A stretch of DNA of 64,000 nucleotides from Streptomyces umbrinus (GCF_030817415.1 NZ_JAUSZI010000002.1:4960001-5024000); one strand, 5' to 3'; positions 16,785 through 24,848 are shown, counted from the stretch's first letter. Made by a program: numbers and translations. The notes: generated by a model from the sequence alone, not told the origin.

Positions 16785-17819
16785 ATGATCCAGTTCGACG
16801 CGGTCCACAAGCGCTTCCCGAACGGCACCACAGCGGTCCACGACCTCTCCCTGGAGATGCCAGAAGGCGGCGTGACCGTCCTCGTGGGATCTTCCGGTTG
16901 CGGCAAGACGACCACCCTGCGAATGATCAACCGAATGGTCGACCCGACCTCCGGAACCATCCGGGTCGGCGGCCGCGACGTACTGGACCAGGACGCCGCC
17001 GACCTGCGCCGTTCCATCGGTTACGTCATCCAGCAGTCGGGCCTCTTCCCGCACCGCACGGTCCTCGACAACATCGCGACCGTGCCGCTGCTCCTCGGCC
17101 ACGGCCGCCGCAAGGCACGGGCCCGGGCCGCCGAGCTCCTGGAGACGGTCGGCCTGACCGCCGAGTCCGGGAAGCGCTACCCGCACCAGCTCTCCGGCGG
17201 CCAGCAGCAGCGCGTCGGTGTGGCCCGCGCGCTCGCCGCCGACCCGCCGGTGCTCCTGATGGACGAGCCCTTCGGCGCGGTCGACCCGGTCGTGCGCACC
17301 CAGCTCCAGGACGAACTGCTGCGGCTCCAGAAGGAGTTGAGCAAGACGATCGTCTTCGTCACGCACGACATCGACGAGGCGGTACGGCTCGGCGACCAGA
17401 TCGCGATCTTCCGTACCGGCGGCCACCTCGTCCAGTGCGCGACCCCCTCCGAGCTGCTGGCCCGCCCGGCGGACGACTTCGTCGCGGACTTCCTGGGCGC
17501 CGAGCGCGGCCTGAAGCTCCTGTCCCTGACGCCGCTCAAGGACATACCCCAGGCGCCGGCCCCCGAGGGCGGCACCTGGGAGCTGGCCCTCGACGCGGGC
17601 CGCAGGCCCCTGCACTGGCGCACCGGGGACACCGAACTCCCCGTACGGCCACTGCGCGACACCGACTCCCTGCTCGCCGCGCTCAACGAGTCCATCGCCT
17701 CCCCGACCGGACTCGTGGCCCGCGTCGACGCCGACGGCGCCCTCACCGGTGTGACCTCGCGCGACGAGATCCACCAGCACGCGGGCCAGGCCCACGCGGA
17801 AGCCCGGGTGGCCTCGTGA
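16785..17819 (+). CDS. Quaternary-amine (betaine/choline)-type ABC transporter, ATP-binding protein
   Basis: A 344-residue ATPase of the OpuCA/ProV group. It has Walker A Gly-Ser-Ser-Gly-Cys-Gly-Lys-Thr-Thr (about 34-42), signature Leu-Ser-Gly-Gly-Gln-Gln-Gln-Arg, Walker B Leu-Leu-Met-Asp-Glu-Pro and the switch His of Val-Thr-His-Asp. The ~90-residue C-terminal extension has a CBS-like half (Arg-Asp-Thr-Asp-Ser-Leu-Leu-Ala-Ala-Leu, Gly-Val-Thr-Ser-Arg-Asp), as in osmoprotectant transporters. The ATG at 16785 was chosen for AAGGGA at 6-nt spacing; another ATG lies 24 nt upstream. Its TGA overlaps the GTG of the first permease. It powers import through the two permeases and the lipoprotein encoded downstream. 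Confidence 0.92.
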   Translation: MIQFDAVHKRFPNGTTAVHDLSLEMPEGGVTVLVGSSGCGKTTTLRMINRMVDPTSGTIRVGGRDVLDQDAADLRRSIGYVIQQSGLFPHRTVLDNIATVPLLLGHGRRKARARAAELLETVGLTAESGKRYPHQLSGGQQQRVGVARALAADPPVLLMDEPFGAVDPVVRTQLQDELLRLQKELSKTIVFVTHDIDEAVRLGDQIAIFRTGGHLVQCATPSELLARPADDFVADFLGAERGLKLLSLTPLKDIPQAPAPEGGTWELALDAGRRPLHWRTGDTELPVRPLRDTDSLLAALNESIASPTGLVARVDADGALTGVTSRDEIHQHAGQAHAEARVAS

Positions 17820-18457
17820 CCATCGACTGGTCGTGGATAGGCGACCACACCGACGACCTCACCACCCTGACCGTCTCGCACCTCCAGGCGGCCCTGTCCG
17901 CAGTCTTCTTCGGCCTGCTGATCTCCCTCCCGCTGGCCGTGGTCGCCCACCGGATCCGCCCCCTGCGCGGCGTGCTGCTCGGCCTCTCGAACGTCCTCTT
18001 CACGATCCCGTCGATCGCGGTCTTCGTACTCCTGCTCCCGGTCTCAGGCCTGACCCGCACCACCACGGTCGTCGGCCTGACGATCTACACCCTCGTCGTC
18101 CTCCTGCGGAACACGGTCGAAGGCCTCGACTCGGTCCCCGCGAAGACGAAGGAGGCCGCGAAGGCCATGGGCACGCGCCCCCTGCGCGCCCTCCTCACGG
18201 TCGAGCTCCCCCTCGCACTCCCCGTGATCATGGCGGGCGTCCGTATCGCCACGGTCATGTCGATCTCACTGGTCTCCGTGGCCACGTACATCGGCGACGG
18301 CGGCCTCGGCCAGCTCTTCACGGACGGATTCCAGCGCAACTTCCCGACCCCTGTCATCGCCGGCGTCGTCCTGACGCTCCTGCTGGCCCTGGTCGCGGAC
18401 GCTCTGCTGGTCGCCGTCCAGTACGTACTCACCCCGTGGACGAGGCGGCGAGCCTGA
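17816..18457 (+). CDS. Quaternary-amine-type ABC transporter permease (1)
   Basis: A 213-residue membrane subunit of the OpuCB/OpuCD type with about five transmembrane helices and the EAA loop (Lys-Glu-Ala-Ala-Lys-Ala-Met-Gly-Thr-Arg-Pro...Glu-Leu-Pro-Leu-Ala-Leu-Pro) that docks on the ATPase. Phe-Thr-Ile-Pro-Ser-Ile-Ala and Tyr-Ile-Gly-Asp-Gly-Gly-Leu-Gly are family hallmarks. GTG 17816 overlaps the ATPase stop. The second permease gene starts one nucleotide after its stop, so they are one operon. Confidence 0.92.
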   Translation: MTIDWSWIGDHTDDLTTLTVSHLQAALSAVFFGLLISLPLAVVAHRIRPLRGVLLGLSNVLFTIPSIAVFVLLLPVSGLTRTTTVVGLTIYTLVVLLRNTVEGLDSVPAKTKEAAKAMGTRPLRALLTVELPLALPVIMAGVRIATVMSISLVSVATYIGDGGLGQLFTDGFQRNFPTPVIAGVVLTLLLALVADALLVAVQYVLTPWTRRRA

Positions 18458-18458
18458 C

Positions 18459-19121
18459 ATGTACGAACTCTTCAAGGACCTCGGCGACTGGCTGGTCAGC
18501 GGCGAGCAGTGGACCGGCCCCGACGGCATCGGCCACCGCCTCGCCGAGCACCTCCAGTACTCCCTCCTCGCCACCCTCGTGGCCGCCGCGATCGCCCTCC
18601 CCGTGGGCCTGCTGATCGGCCACACCGGCCGCGGCGCGTTCCTCGCGATCAACCTCGCGTCCTTCGGCCGCGCCCTGCCCACCGTCGGCCTGGTCGTCCT
18701 CGTCTTCCTGGCGAGCGGCCTGTCGATGTGGCCGGTGTACGTGGCGCTGGTCGCCCTCGCCGTCCCGTCGATCGTGACCAACACGTACGCGGGCATGACC
18801 GCCGTCGACCCGGACGTGAAGGACGCGGCGCGCGGCCAGGGCATGCGCTGGCACCAGGTCCTCTTCCAGGTCGAACTGCCCCTGGCGCTCCCGCTGATCA
18901 TGACGGGCCTGCGGCTGGCGCTGATCCAGGTGGTGGCCACGGCCACGATCGCGGCGTACGTGTCTTTCGGCGGGCTGGGCCGGTACGTGTTCGACGGGCT
19001 TGCGCAGCGGGACCTTGTGCAGGTGCTGGGTGGGGCGGTGCTGGTGGCTCTGGTCGCCGTTGTGCTCGACCTGGGGCTGAGCGGGCTGCAGCGGGTGCTG
19101 TTCCGTCATCGCCCCGCGTGA
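18459..19121 (+). CDS. Quaternary-amine-type ABC transporter permease (2)
   Basis: A 220-residue second permease of the importer. The EAA loop (Lys-Asp-Ala-Ala-Arg-Gly-Gln-Gly-Met...Glu-Leu-Pro-Leu-Ala-Leu-Pro) and Phe-Gly-Gly-Leu-Gly-Arg-Tyr match OpuC permeases, with about five hydrophobic segments. The N-terminal ~30 residues are a short amphipathic extracytoplasmic lead. Two different permeases in one operon imply a heterodimeric channel. The binding-protein gene follows after a 103-bp gap that carries a copy of a common repeat. Confidence 0.92.
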   Translation: MYELFKDLGDWLVSGEQWTGPDGIGHRLAEHLQYSLLATLVAAAIALPVGLLIGHTGRGAFLAINLASFGRALPTVGLVVLVFLASGLSMWPVYVALVALAVPSIVTNTYAGMTAVDPDVKDAARGQGMRWHQVLFQVELPLALPLIMTGLRLALIQVVATATIAAYVSFGGLGRYVFDGLAQRDLVQVLGGAVLVALVAVVLDLGLSGLQRVLFRHRPA

Positions 19122-19161
19122 GCGCTGCCGCTGGCTGCAGTTCTGAATCTGCGGGCCGTCC

Positions 19162-19198
19162 GTGGCTGGTCGCGCAGTTCCCCGCGCCCCTGACGGGG
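19162..19198. repeat. Repeat family R1 (GTGGCTGGTCGCGCAGTTCC... unit), copy 1
   Basis: The unit begins GTGGCTGGTCGCGCAGTTCC and continues CCGCGCCCCTGACGGGG. Near-identical units, in either orientation, occur at 32061-32098, 36610-36646, 41062-41091 and twice as an inverted pair at 44091-44148. It lies between two genes of one operon, so it does not necessarily end transcription. Confidence 0.75.
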
Positions 19199-19224
19199 CA
19201 ACCCACGCTTAGGAGTTCCCACCC

Positions 19225-20157
19225 ATGAATCGACGTACCCTCCTCGGCGGGCTGTTCGCCGCCGCGTCCGTTCCCGCTCTCGCCGCGTGCAGCAGCGGGA
19301 TCACCTCGCTCGACGGCGGGGGCAGTGCCGGTGGCGGGGGCGGGTCCAGCAAGGACGGTGTCACCATCGGCACCGCCAACTTCACCGAGAACCAGGTGCT
19401 CGGCTTCCTCTACGCGGCCGTGCTGGAAGCCGCCGGTGTGAAGACGAAGGTCCGGCCCAACCTCGGCACCCGCGAGATCCTCATACCCGCGCTCAAGGGC
19501 GGCGACATCGACCTGCTCCCCGAGTACCAGGGAGCCCTCCTGCACTACCTCTCCCCCAAGGCAGAGGCGACGGAGGAGGGCGAGATGCAGAACGCCCTCG
19601 CGATGGCGCTGCCCGCCGGGCTCCAGGTCCTGCCGTACGGCATGGCCGAGGACTCCGACGCGTTCGTCGTCACCCGGGAGACGGCCGACAAGTACGGCCT
19701 GTCCTCCCTCGCCGACCTGAGGAAGGAGAACGGCGAGCTCGTCATCGGCGCCGCGCCCGAGGTGAAGAAGCGCGAGGTCGGCGCGGTGGGCCTGAAGGAC
19801 GTGTACGGGGTGGAGTTCAAGGAGTTCAAGTCCCTCGACTCCTCCGGGCCGCTGGTGAAGGGCGCCCTGAAGAAGGGCGATGTGGACGTGGCGAACCTCT
19901 TCACCACCGACACCGACATCGTGGCCAACAAGTGGGTCGTCCTCACCGACCCCAAGAACCTCATCCCGGGCCAGCACATCGTCCCCCTCATAGCCGACCG
20001 CAAGGCCGACTCGACGGTCCGCAAGGCCCTCGCCGAGCTGGGCAACGTCCTCACCACCGCGGATCTGACCGAGCTGAACCGCCAGGTCGACAAGGACAAG
20101 AAGGACCCGGAGGACGTGGCGAACGCGTACGCGAAGGAGAAGGGTCTGACGAAGTAG
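19225..20157 (+). CDS. Quaternary-amine-type substrate-binding lipoprotein
   Basis: A 310-residue binding lipoprotein. The Sec/lipoprotein signal ends at Leu-Ala-Ala-Cys22, followed by a Gly/Ser linker and an OpuAC-family domain: Gly-Thr-Ala-Asn-Phe-Thr-Glu-Asn-Gln at the first lobe, Gly-Thr-Arg-Glu-Ile-Leu, and Gly-Asp-Ile-Asp-Leu-Leu-Pro-Glu-Tyr-Gln-Gly. These are hallmarks of glycine-betaine, choline, carnitine and ergothioneine (EgtU) binding proteins, which hold a trimethylammonium group in an aromatic cage. The cage residues cannot be assigned from sequence alone. The ATG is preceded by AGGAG at good spacing. It is the last gene of the importer operon, anchored outside the membrane. Confidence 0.9.
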   Translation: MNRRTLLGGLFAAASVPALAACSSGITSLDGGGSAGGGGGSSKDGVTIGTANFTENQVLGFLYAAVLEAAGVKTKVRPNLGTREILIPALKGGDIDLLPEYQGALLHYLSPKAEATEEGEMQNALAMALPAGLQVLPYGMAEDSDAFVVTRETADKYGLSSLADLRKENGELVIGAAPEVKKREVGAVGLKDVYGVEFKEFKSLDSSGPLVKGALKKGDVDVANLFTTDTDIVANKWVVLTDPKNLIPGQHIVPLIADRKADSTVRKALAELGNVLTTADLTELNRQVDKDKKDPEDVANAYAKEKGLTK

Positions 20158-20271
20158 GGCCCGCCGCGGCGGAACCCGCCGACGGCGGCCCCACCTGGTG
20201 GGGAACAACCCGACGACGACAGGGGGGCTAACCCCCGTGTCAACCGGGCTCCGCCTCTCTACCGTTGGACT

Positions 20272-20709
20272 ATGACCGGTATGGAAGCCCGCGACGCCGA
20301 ACTCAAGAAGGAACTCGACGCCACCTTGCACGCACGCAAGGAACTGGGCGAAGAGTACGAGTCCGCGCTGATCGACTCGTTCCTGGAAAAGGTCGAGCAG
20401 CGCCTGGACGGCGCGGTCGACCGCCGGGTGCGTCGTCAGCTCGCGGAACAGCAGATGGTGGTGGCCCGGGGCTCGCGCTCCCCGCAGGGATCCTCGGACT
20501 CCTTCGGCGAGCGCTTCGGCTTCGGCATCGTCTCGCTGGTCCTCGCGATCCCCCTGTCCGCGATCGGCGGCGGGGTCGCGGACCTGCCCGGCCTCCTGGT
20601 CGCCTGGGCAGGCATCGCGGGGGTCAACGTGGTCCAGGCCGCACGCAACTCGCCGAACTTCTTCGGCAGGCGCCGCAAGTCCTCCCAGGACAGCGAGTGG
20701 GAGGAGTGA
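20272..20709 (+). CDS. Small conserved membrane protein
   Basis: A 145-residue protein with a charged helical N-terminal half (Glu/Lys/Arg-rich, probably coiled coil, residues 5-60). A hydrophobic hairpin follows (about 85-125: Val-Ser-Leu-Val-Leu-Ala-Ile-Pro-Leu-Ser-Ala, Pro-Gly-Leu-Leu-Val-Ala-Trp-Ala-Gly) and a short basic/acidic tail. I recognise it only as an actinobacterial hypothetical. ATG 20272 and ATG 20281 are both possible. It is the last host gene before the insertion sequences. Confidence 0.65.
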   Translation: MTGMEARDAELKKELDATLHARKELGEEYESALIDSFLEKVEQRLDGAVDRRVRRQLAEQQMVVARGSRSPQGSSDSFGERFGFGIVSLVLAIPLSAIGGGVADLPGLLVAWAGIAGVNVVQAARNSPNFFGRRRKSSQDSEWEE

Positions 20710-20821
20710 GCCGTCTTTGAAGCGAGGACGGCTGCAACCATCAATTGAGGAACCACGACGGCGAGCAGCCAGGTCCGCGAGAGCGGCGCCGGTTTAGTAC
20801 TCCAGCCGTAGATCGTGATCT

Positions 20822-21955
20822 TCATGCCTGAGTGGCTTGTCGCCGGTAGCGGCTGGCCTGGGAACGGGCCTTGTGGCGGCGTCGCCAGTGGGACCAGCCG
20901 AGCCGGTGGGCCGTGTCGTGGACGGGGCGGATAACGAGAGTGATGAACAGGCGCTGGATTTCGTTGCAGGTGAGCGGTATGAGCGTGTCGGGTGCGGGGT
21001 GGCGGGCGTGTTCGTCGGCGCGGACGGCGGCGAGGAAGGCGTGCGCGAGCATGGCCAGGATGACCCAGCGGGACCAGGACGCGTAGCGGCGGACCTGGTG
21101 CTCGTCCAGTCCGGCCAGGCCCTTTCCGGACTGGAACGTCTCTTCCACTCGCCACCTTGATCCAGCGACCCGCACCAGGGTGCTCAGGGGCACGGGCCGC
21201 GGTGAGTAGCAGCGGTAGTAGGCGAGTTCGCCGGTGGTGCGGTTGCGGCGGATCAGCAGCTGGCGGCTGCCGGGGGCGGGGTCGGGCAGTTCGATGGCGG
21301 CCCAGTCGTAGAAGCGGTGCCCCTTCGCCCCCGCTCCGGCGGACAGCTTCTGCCAGGCCTGCTTGGGCAGCTTCCGGGCCAGGGCGTCCGCGCGGAACTT
21401 CCCGGCCTGGGTGGTGACTTCGTGGGAGCAGGCACCGGCCAGCACGTAGCCGGTGCCGCGCTCCTCCAGTGCGGCCCGCAGTCGTGGGTTGCCGCCGTAG
21501 ACCTCGTCGCCCGCGACCCACGAGGTGTGGTGGCCGGCGTCCAGGAACCGGGTGATCATGAGGATGGCCAGTTCCGGCTTGGTCGCGAAGGCGGTGTCCT
21601 GGTCGAGTCCGGCATCCCGGCAGCGGTCGGGGTCGGAGGTCCAGGAGCGCGGGACGTACAGTTCCCGGTCCACTGCCGCGTGCCCGCGGCGGCCGGCGTA
21701 GACCAGGTAGACGGCGACCTGGGCATTTTCGATCCTGCCCGCGGTGCCGGTGTACTGGCGCTGGACGCCGACCGTGCCGGTGCCCTTCTTCACGTCCCCG
21801 GTCTCGTCGACCACCAGTACTGCCTGGTCGTCGTGCAGGTGCTCCACCACGTAGTCGCGCAGGTCGTCGCGTACCTGGTCGGCGTCCCACTCGGCCCGCC
21901 CCAGCAGGTGCTGCATGCCGTCCGGGGTGGACTCCCCGGCCCACTCGGCGATGGT
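20822..21955 (-). CDS. IS701-family transposase, 3' exon
   Basis: The catalytic part (377 residues) of a DDE transposase: Leu-Val-Val-Asp-Glu-Thr-Gly-Asp (first Asp), Val-Ala-Gly-Asp-Glu-Val-Tyr-Gly (second Asp) and Phe-Gln-Ser-Gly-Lys-Gly-Leu-Ala-Gly-Leu-Asp-Glu (Glu region). The frame begins directly after the 3' splice site with Thr-Ile-Ala-Glu-Trp-Ala-Gly. It joins in phase to the 5' exon at 24128. Without intron splicing, no complete transposase can be made. The C-terminal Leu-Ile-Pro-Leu-Thr and Trp-Arg-Arg-Arg-His motifs are useful for spotting the frameshift in IS B. Confidence 0.88.
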   Translation of the reverse strand, partial: TIAEWAGESTPDGMQHLLGRAEWDADQVRDDLRDYVVEHLHDDQAVLVVDETGDVKKGTGTVGVQRQYTGTAGRIENAQVAVYLVYAGRRGHAAVDRELYVPRSWTSDPDRCRDAGLDQDTAFATKPELAILMITRFLDAGHHTSWVAGDEVYGGNPRLRAALEERGTGYVLAGACSHEVTTQAGKFRADALARKLPKQAWQKLSAGAGAKGHRFYDWAAIELPDPAPGSRQLLIRRNRTTGELAYYRCYSPRPVPLSTLVRVAGSRWRVEETFQSGKGLAGLDEHQVRRYASWSRWVILAMLAHAFLAAVRADEHARHPAPDTLIPLTCNEIQRLFITLVIRPVHDTAHRLGWSHWRRRHKARSQASRYRRQATQA

Positions 21956-24127
21956 GTGAGGTCGGACCGGGGCGCCCTGCCGACGTTGCCGTCGGTGGGT
22001 TTCCCCGGCCCGCCTCCCGAACCGGACGTGCCCGATCTCCAGGCATCCGGCTCTCCACAAGCCCTCTCAGGCGGCCGCTGTCATCGTGGTCCCGCTGGGC
22101 CAGGGCGAGGGGATCTTGTTCCCGCGATACAGGTAACGGTTTGTGCGCACTTTCGCGCACCTGAACAAGACGACCTCGTCGTCGGCTGGCCACCATTGGC
22201 CTGCACAGTAACGATGGCGCAGGTTCTTCCAGTTGGACCGGCGGTGTTTGCGCCGCAGCCATCCGAAGACCTGGCGCCAGGTGAAGGCCGACAGGTACTG
22301 GAAGGTCGCGGACGACACCCCGTGCCGGAAGTACGCCGTCCAGCCCCGCAGCACCGGGTTGAGCTGGTGCAGCACGACTGCCAGCGGCAGGTTCGTGTCC
22401 TGTCGGCACAGCGTCTTGACCTTCTCCTTGACGGCCTGGAGGGCCTTCTTGGAGGGGTAGAGGTAGACGTAGTGCTTCTGGGTCCCGCGTTTGCGGTGAC
22501 GCTGGAGGCGCCACCCGAGGAAGTCCAGCCCCTCGTCGATATGGGTGATGGCCGTCTTCTCCACCGACAGACGCAGTCCCATCGGGACGAGTGCTTCCGC
22601 CGCCTGGGTGCGTATGTCCTCAGCCTGCTCACGGGTCCCGGTCACGGCGATCAGAAAATCGTCTGCATACCGGAAGAGCCGGTAGTTGGCGAGGTTCTGG
22701 CGACGTCGCCGGGCCCGCTGGCCCTGCGTGAAGTTCGGCCCGCCCGGACAGGCCGCGATGAACTCATCGAGGACCGACAGGGCGATGTTGGCCAGCAGCG
22801 GCGAGAGGATCCCGCCTTGCGGAGTGCCGGTATCGGTGTCCTTGGACTGGCCGCCCTCGCTGAGGATGCCCGCCTTCAGGAATGCCTTCACCAGGTCAAG
22901 AACGCGTCGGTCCCCGACTCGGCGGCGCACCCGGCTCATCAGAGCCGTGTGGTCGATCGAGTCGAAACACGCCTCAATATCCCCCTCCACCATCCACTCA
23001 TAAGAGCTCTTGGCGAAGTGGTGTGCCTCGGCGAGCGCGTCATGAGCCCGGCGTTTGGGGCGGAACCCGTAGGAACACGGGAGGAAATCCGCCTCAAAGA
23101 TCGGCTCCAACACCAGCTTCAGGGACGCCTGGACCACCCGGTCCCGCACGGTGGGGATCCCCAGCCGACGGCGCTTGGCCGTCCCCGGCTTGGGAATCAT
23201 CCGTTCCCGCACGGGAAGCGGGCGGAAACTACGGTCTTTCAGGTCGGACCGCACCTCGTCGAGGAATGCCTCGACGCCTTGCCCGTCCTCTACGGAGCGA
23301 GCGGTCTGCCCGTCCACTCCGGCCGAGCGGGCGCCCCTGTTTCTCCTCACCCGATCCCACGCGATCAGTAGAAACGCGGGATCGGCAACGAGATTGAACA
23401 GGTCATCGAACCGGCGATCACGATCGTCGGTCGCCCAACAGTGCAGCTTGGTCTGCATCTCCAGTACCCGGCGCTCGGCCTTGAGCAGCGCGAACTCCAG
23501 CGCGTCGGTATTCACCAGCGGCCTCCCGGCATTGCAGCATCCTCCCTGCCGACTTGCTGGCCCCCTTCGCCATGCACGGAGCTTTCCTCCGCTCGGACTA
23601 CTACGGGGCCTCCGCCCCACCTGCGGCCCTCAGCCGGCAACGGGCCTGCCCTCCGCCGCCGGACCGGCAGTCCGGAGGAACAGGGCGACCGCAGGCGGTT
23701 CCCACGTTCACCATGTGCCGATCGGCCAGGTCGGCGTCCCGCTACTACCCCGGCAGCATCACCACGCCTACGCCGCAGACCTTCAGCGTGGCCTCCCCAC
23801 CGGCAGTTGGAGACCGGCTTCGGAGTTGACCACCCCTGTCGAAGCGAGCGATCACGCACTGCACCCCGGGCCCATATCCGCCAGATTTGAGCCCGGTGCA
23901 AGACTTACGGGGCTTTACACGGGTTCCTCTTCGTACGCCTTCTGGCCTTGCTTGCCGAACCCGACACGTCTGGCAGTACCGCGCCGTCCCGGCGTTGTCA
24001 GGGCTGCTTTCCATCTTCACCGGCGTTCCCCGGCTCGGACTGCCCTCAGCTTCTACCCGGCCGCTGCGACGGCCCGGCGGTAGAGGTCTTGCACCTCCAC
24101 TCGGTCACATGGCGCCTCGTGGCGCAC
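21956..24127 (-). mobile_element. Group II intron inserted in the IS701 transposase
   Basis: A 2172-nt intron on the minus strand. The 5' end is GTGCGCCACGAGG, matching the GUGYG consensus. Domain V is visible near 22010-22050 (read as GAGCCGGATGCCTGGAGATC, then a complementary half ending ACGTCCGGTTCG). Domain VI follows and the 3' end is CTCAC. Removal at these borders joins Arg-Lys-Asn-Cys-Trp to Thr-Ile-Ala-Glu-Trp without changing the frame, and IS B shows the equivalent continuous motif. About 500 nt of ribozyme domains precede its open reading frame. Confidence 0.87.
22067..23515 (-). CDS. ltrA: Group II intron reverse transcriptase/maturase
   Basis: A 482-residue multifunctional protein encoded in intron domain IV. 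The reverse-transcriptase core runs from about residue 45 to 330 with Arg-Ser-Ala-Gly-Val-Asp-Gly, Ile-Pro-Thr-Val-Arg-Asp-Arg, Tyr-Gly-Phe-Arg-Pro, Gly-Thr-Pro-Gln-Gly-Gly and the catalytic Tyr-Ala-Asp-Asp. A maturase (X) domain follows (Tyr-Phe-Arg-His-Gly-Val-Ser). No clear HNH endonuclease motif is seen at the C-terminus. The GTG start at 23515 was chosen for GGGAGG 7 nt upstream. All catalytic motifs are intact, so the intron may still be active. Confidence 0.9.
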   Translation of the reverse strand: MNTDALEFALLKAERRVLEMQTKLHCWATDDRDRRFDDLFNLVADPAFLLIAWDRVRRNRGARSAGVDGQTARSVEDGQGVEAFLDEVRSDLKDRSFRPLPVRERMIPKPGTAKRRRLGIPTVRDRVVQASLKLVLEPIFEADFLPCSYGFRPKRRAHDALAEAHHFAKSSYEWMVEGDIEACFDSIDHTALMSRVRRRVGDRRVLDLVKAFLKAGILSEGGQSKDTDTGTPQGGILSPLLANIALSVLDEFIAACPGGPNFTQGQRARRRRQNLANYRLFRYADDFLIAVTGTREQAEDIRTQAAEALVPMGLRLSVEKTAITHIDEGLDFLGWRLQRHRKRGTQKHYVYLYPSKKALQAVKEKVKTLCRQDTNLPLAVVLHQLNPVLRGWTAYFRHGVSSATFQYLSAFTWRQVFGWLRRKHRRSNWKNLRHRYCAGQWWPADDEVVLFRCAKVRTNRYLYRGNKIPSPWPSGTTMTAAA

Positions 24128-24343
24128 CCAGCAGTTCTTGCGCGGCAGGTCCGACAGCAGTCCGAGCATCAACTGCCGTGCCCGGCGCCGGGGTTCGACG
24201 CGCGCGAACCGTCCTGCGATCCGGCTCATCAGGCCCTCGAACGCCTCCTGCCAGCGGGCAGGGTCTACGCTGTGACCTGCGGCCACCGCATGATCTTCAG
24301 TCTTCACACACCGATGATCAACGGTGGCCGCACCCGTCTCCAC
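24128..24343 (-). CDS. IS701-family transposase, 5' exon
   Basis: The N-terminal 60-72 residues of the transposase: Arg-Phe-Ala-Arg-Val-Glu-Pro-Arg-Arg-Arg-Ala-Arg and Leu-Pro-Arg-Lys-Asn-Cys-Trp, which parallels Arg-Val-Glu-Pro-Arg-Arg-Arg...Gly-Arg-Lys-Asn-Ser-Trp in IS B. Two GTG starts are possible, at 24343 and 24307, and neither has a convincing ribosome-binding site. The coding sequence ends exactly at the intron 5' border and, if unspliced, reads on into the intron for about 25 codons. The toxin gene starts about 50 bp away in the opposite direction. Confidence 0.8.
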
Positions 24344-24395
24344 AGCGCTTCAGGGTCGCGCAGCGTCCGCCTGCCGTCCTGTGTCAGGAGGACAT

Positions 24396-24728
24396 GTGCA
24401 ACGTGGCGAAGTCTGGTGGGTCGAGTTCGACGAGCGGCGGCCGGTCGTACTGCTGTCGGGAGACGACGCGTCCGGGATCCGGGTGATGCAGGTCGTCGCT
24501 CCGGCGGGCGTCGACATCAGCGGTCTGGGCGTCGAAGTGGCAGTAGGCGCCATGGAAGGACTGCCCTTTGAAGGCGTTCTGCGGTTCGCGTTCCCGCGTC
24601 CAGGCTTTACCCCTTGCACGTGGCTGACCACCGTGTCCCGGGACGACCTGATCGAGCGGGCGGGCGCCCTATCCTCCGCGAAGCTCAGCGAGATTGAGGC
24701 CGCCCTCCGTCTCGGTGGACTCGGGTAG
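24396..24728 (+). CDS. PemK/MazF-like toxin-domain protein carried inside IS A
   Basis: A 110-residue protein with the MazF/PemK fold signature: Val-Gln-Arg-Gly-Glu-Val-Trp-Trp-Val-Glu-Phe at the N-terminus, Arg-Arg-Pro-Val-Val-Leu-Leu-Ser, a Val-Val-Ala-Pro-Ala strand, and Thr-Trp-Leu-Thr-Thr-Val-Ser-Arg-Asp-Asp-Leu-Ile near the C-terminus. Family members are ribosome-independent mRNA endonucleases. GTG 24396 is preceded by AGGAGGA. The gene lies between the transposase start and the right inverted repeat, so it moves with the IS. No small antitoxin gene is visible beside it. It might stabilise the element or serve another purpose. Confidence 0.75.
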   Translation: MQRGEVWWVEFDERRPVVLLSGDDASGIRVMQVVAPAGVDISGLGVEVAVGAMEGLPFEGVLRFAFPRPGFTPCTWLTTVSRDDLIERAGALSSAKLSEIEAALRLGGLG

Positions 24729-24848
24729 GCGGAGAAGGAACGGACACCCCCGCTGGCGTGGTCGATCTCGTCCAGATGATCGACACTGGCCACCTGTCTC
24801 CTCGGCGCCTCTCACCATCGAGATCACGATCTACGGTTGGAGTATTAG

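Larger units (their letters stand above)
20798..24844 (-). mobile_element. IS701-family insertion sequence A, carrying a toxin gene and split by a group II intron
   Basis: A 4047-bp unit (about 1875 bp without the intron). Its ends are inverted repeats of about 25 bp: TACTCCAGCCGTAGATCGTG at the left and the complement of a closely matching sequence at 24820-24844. It is flanked by the 4-bp direct repeat TTAG (20794-20797 and 24845-24848), the YTAR-type duplication expected of IS701 elements. Contents are a minus-strand transposase in two exons, an intron with its own reverse transcriptase, and a divergent plus-strand PemK/MazF-like gene. The right-hand TTAG is also the left-hand duplication of a second IS. 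Confidence 0.88.

Noticed and set aside
23551..24053. Open frames on the plus strand over the 5' part of the group II intron
   Set aside because: This stretch corresponds to the structured ribozyme domains I-III on the minus strand; the frames have no homology-like features.
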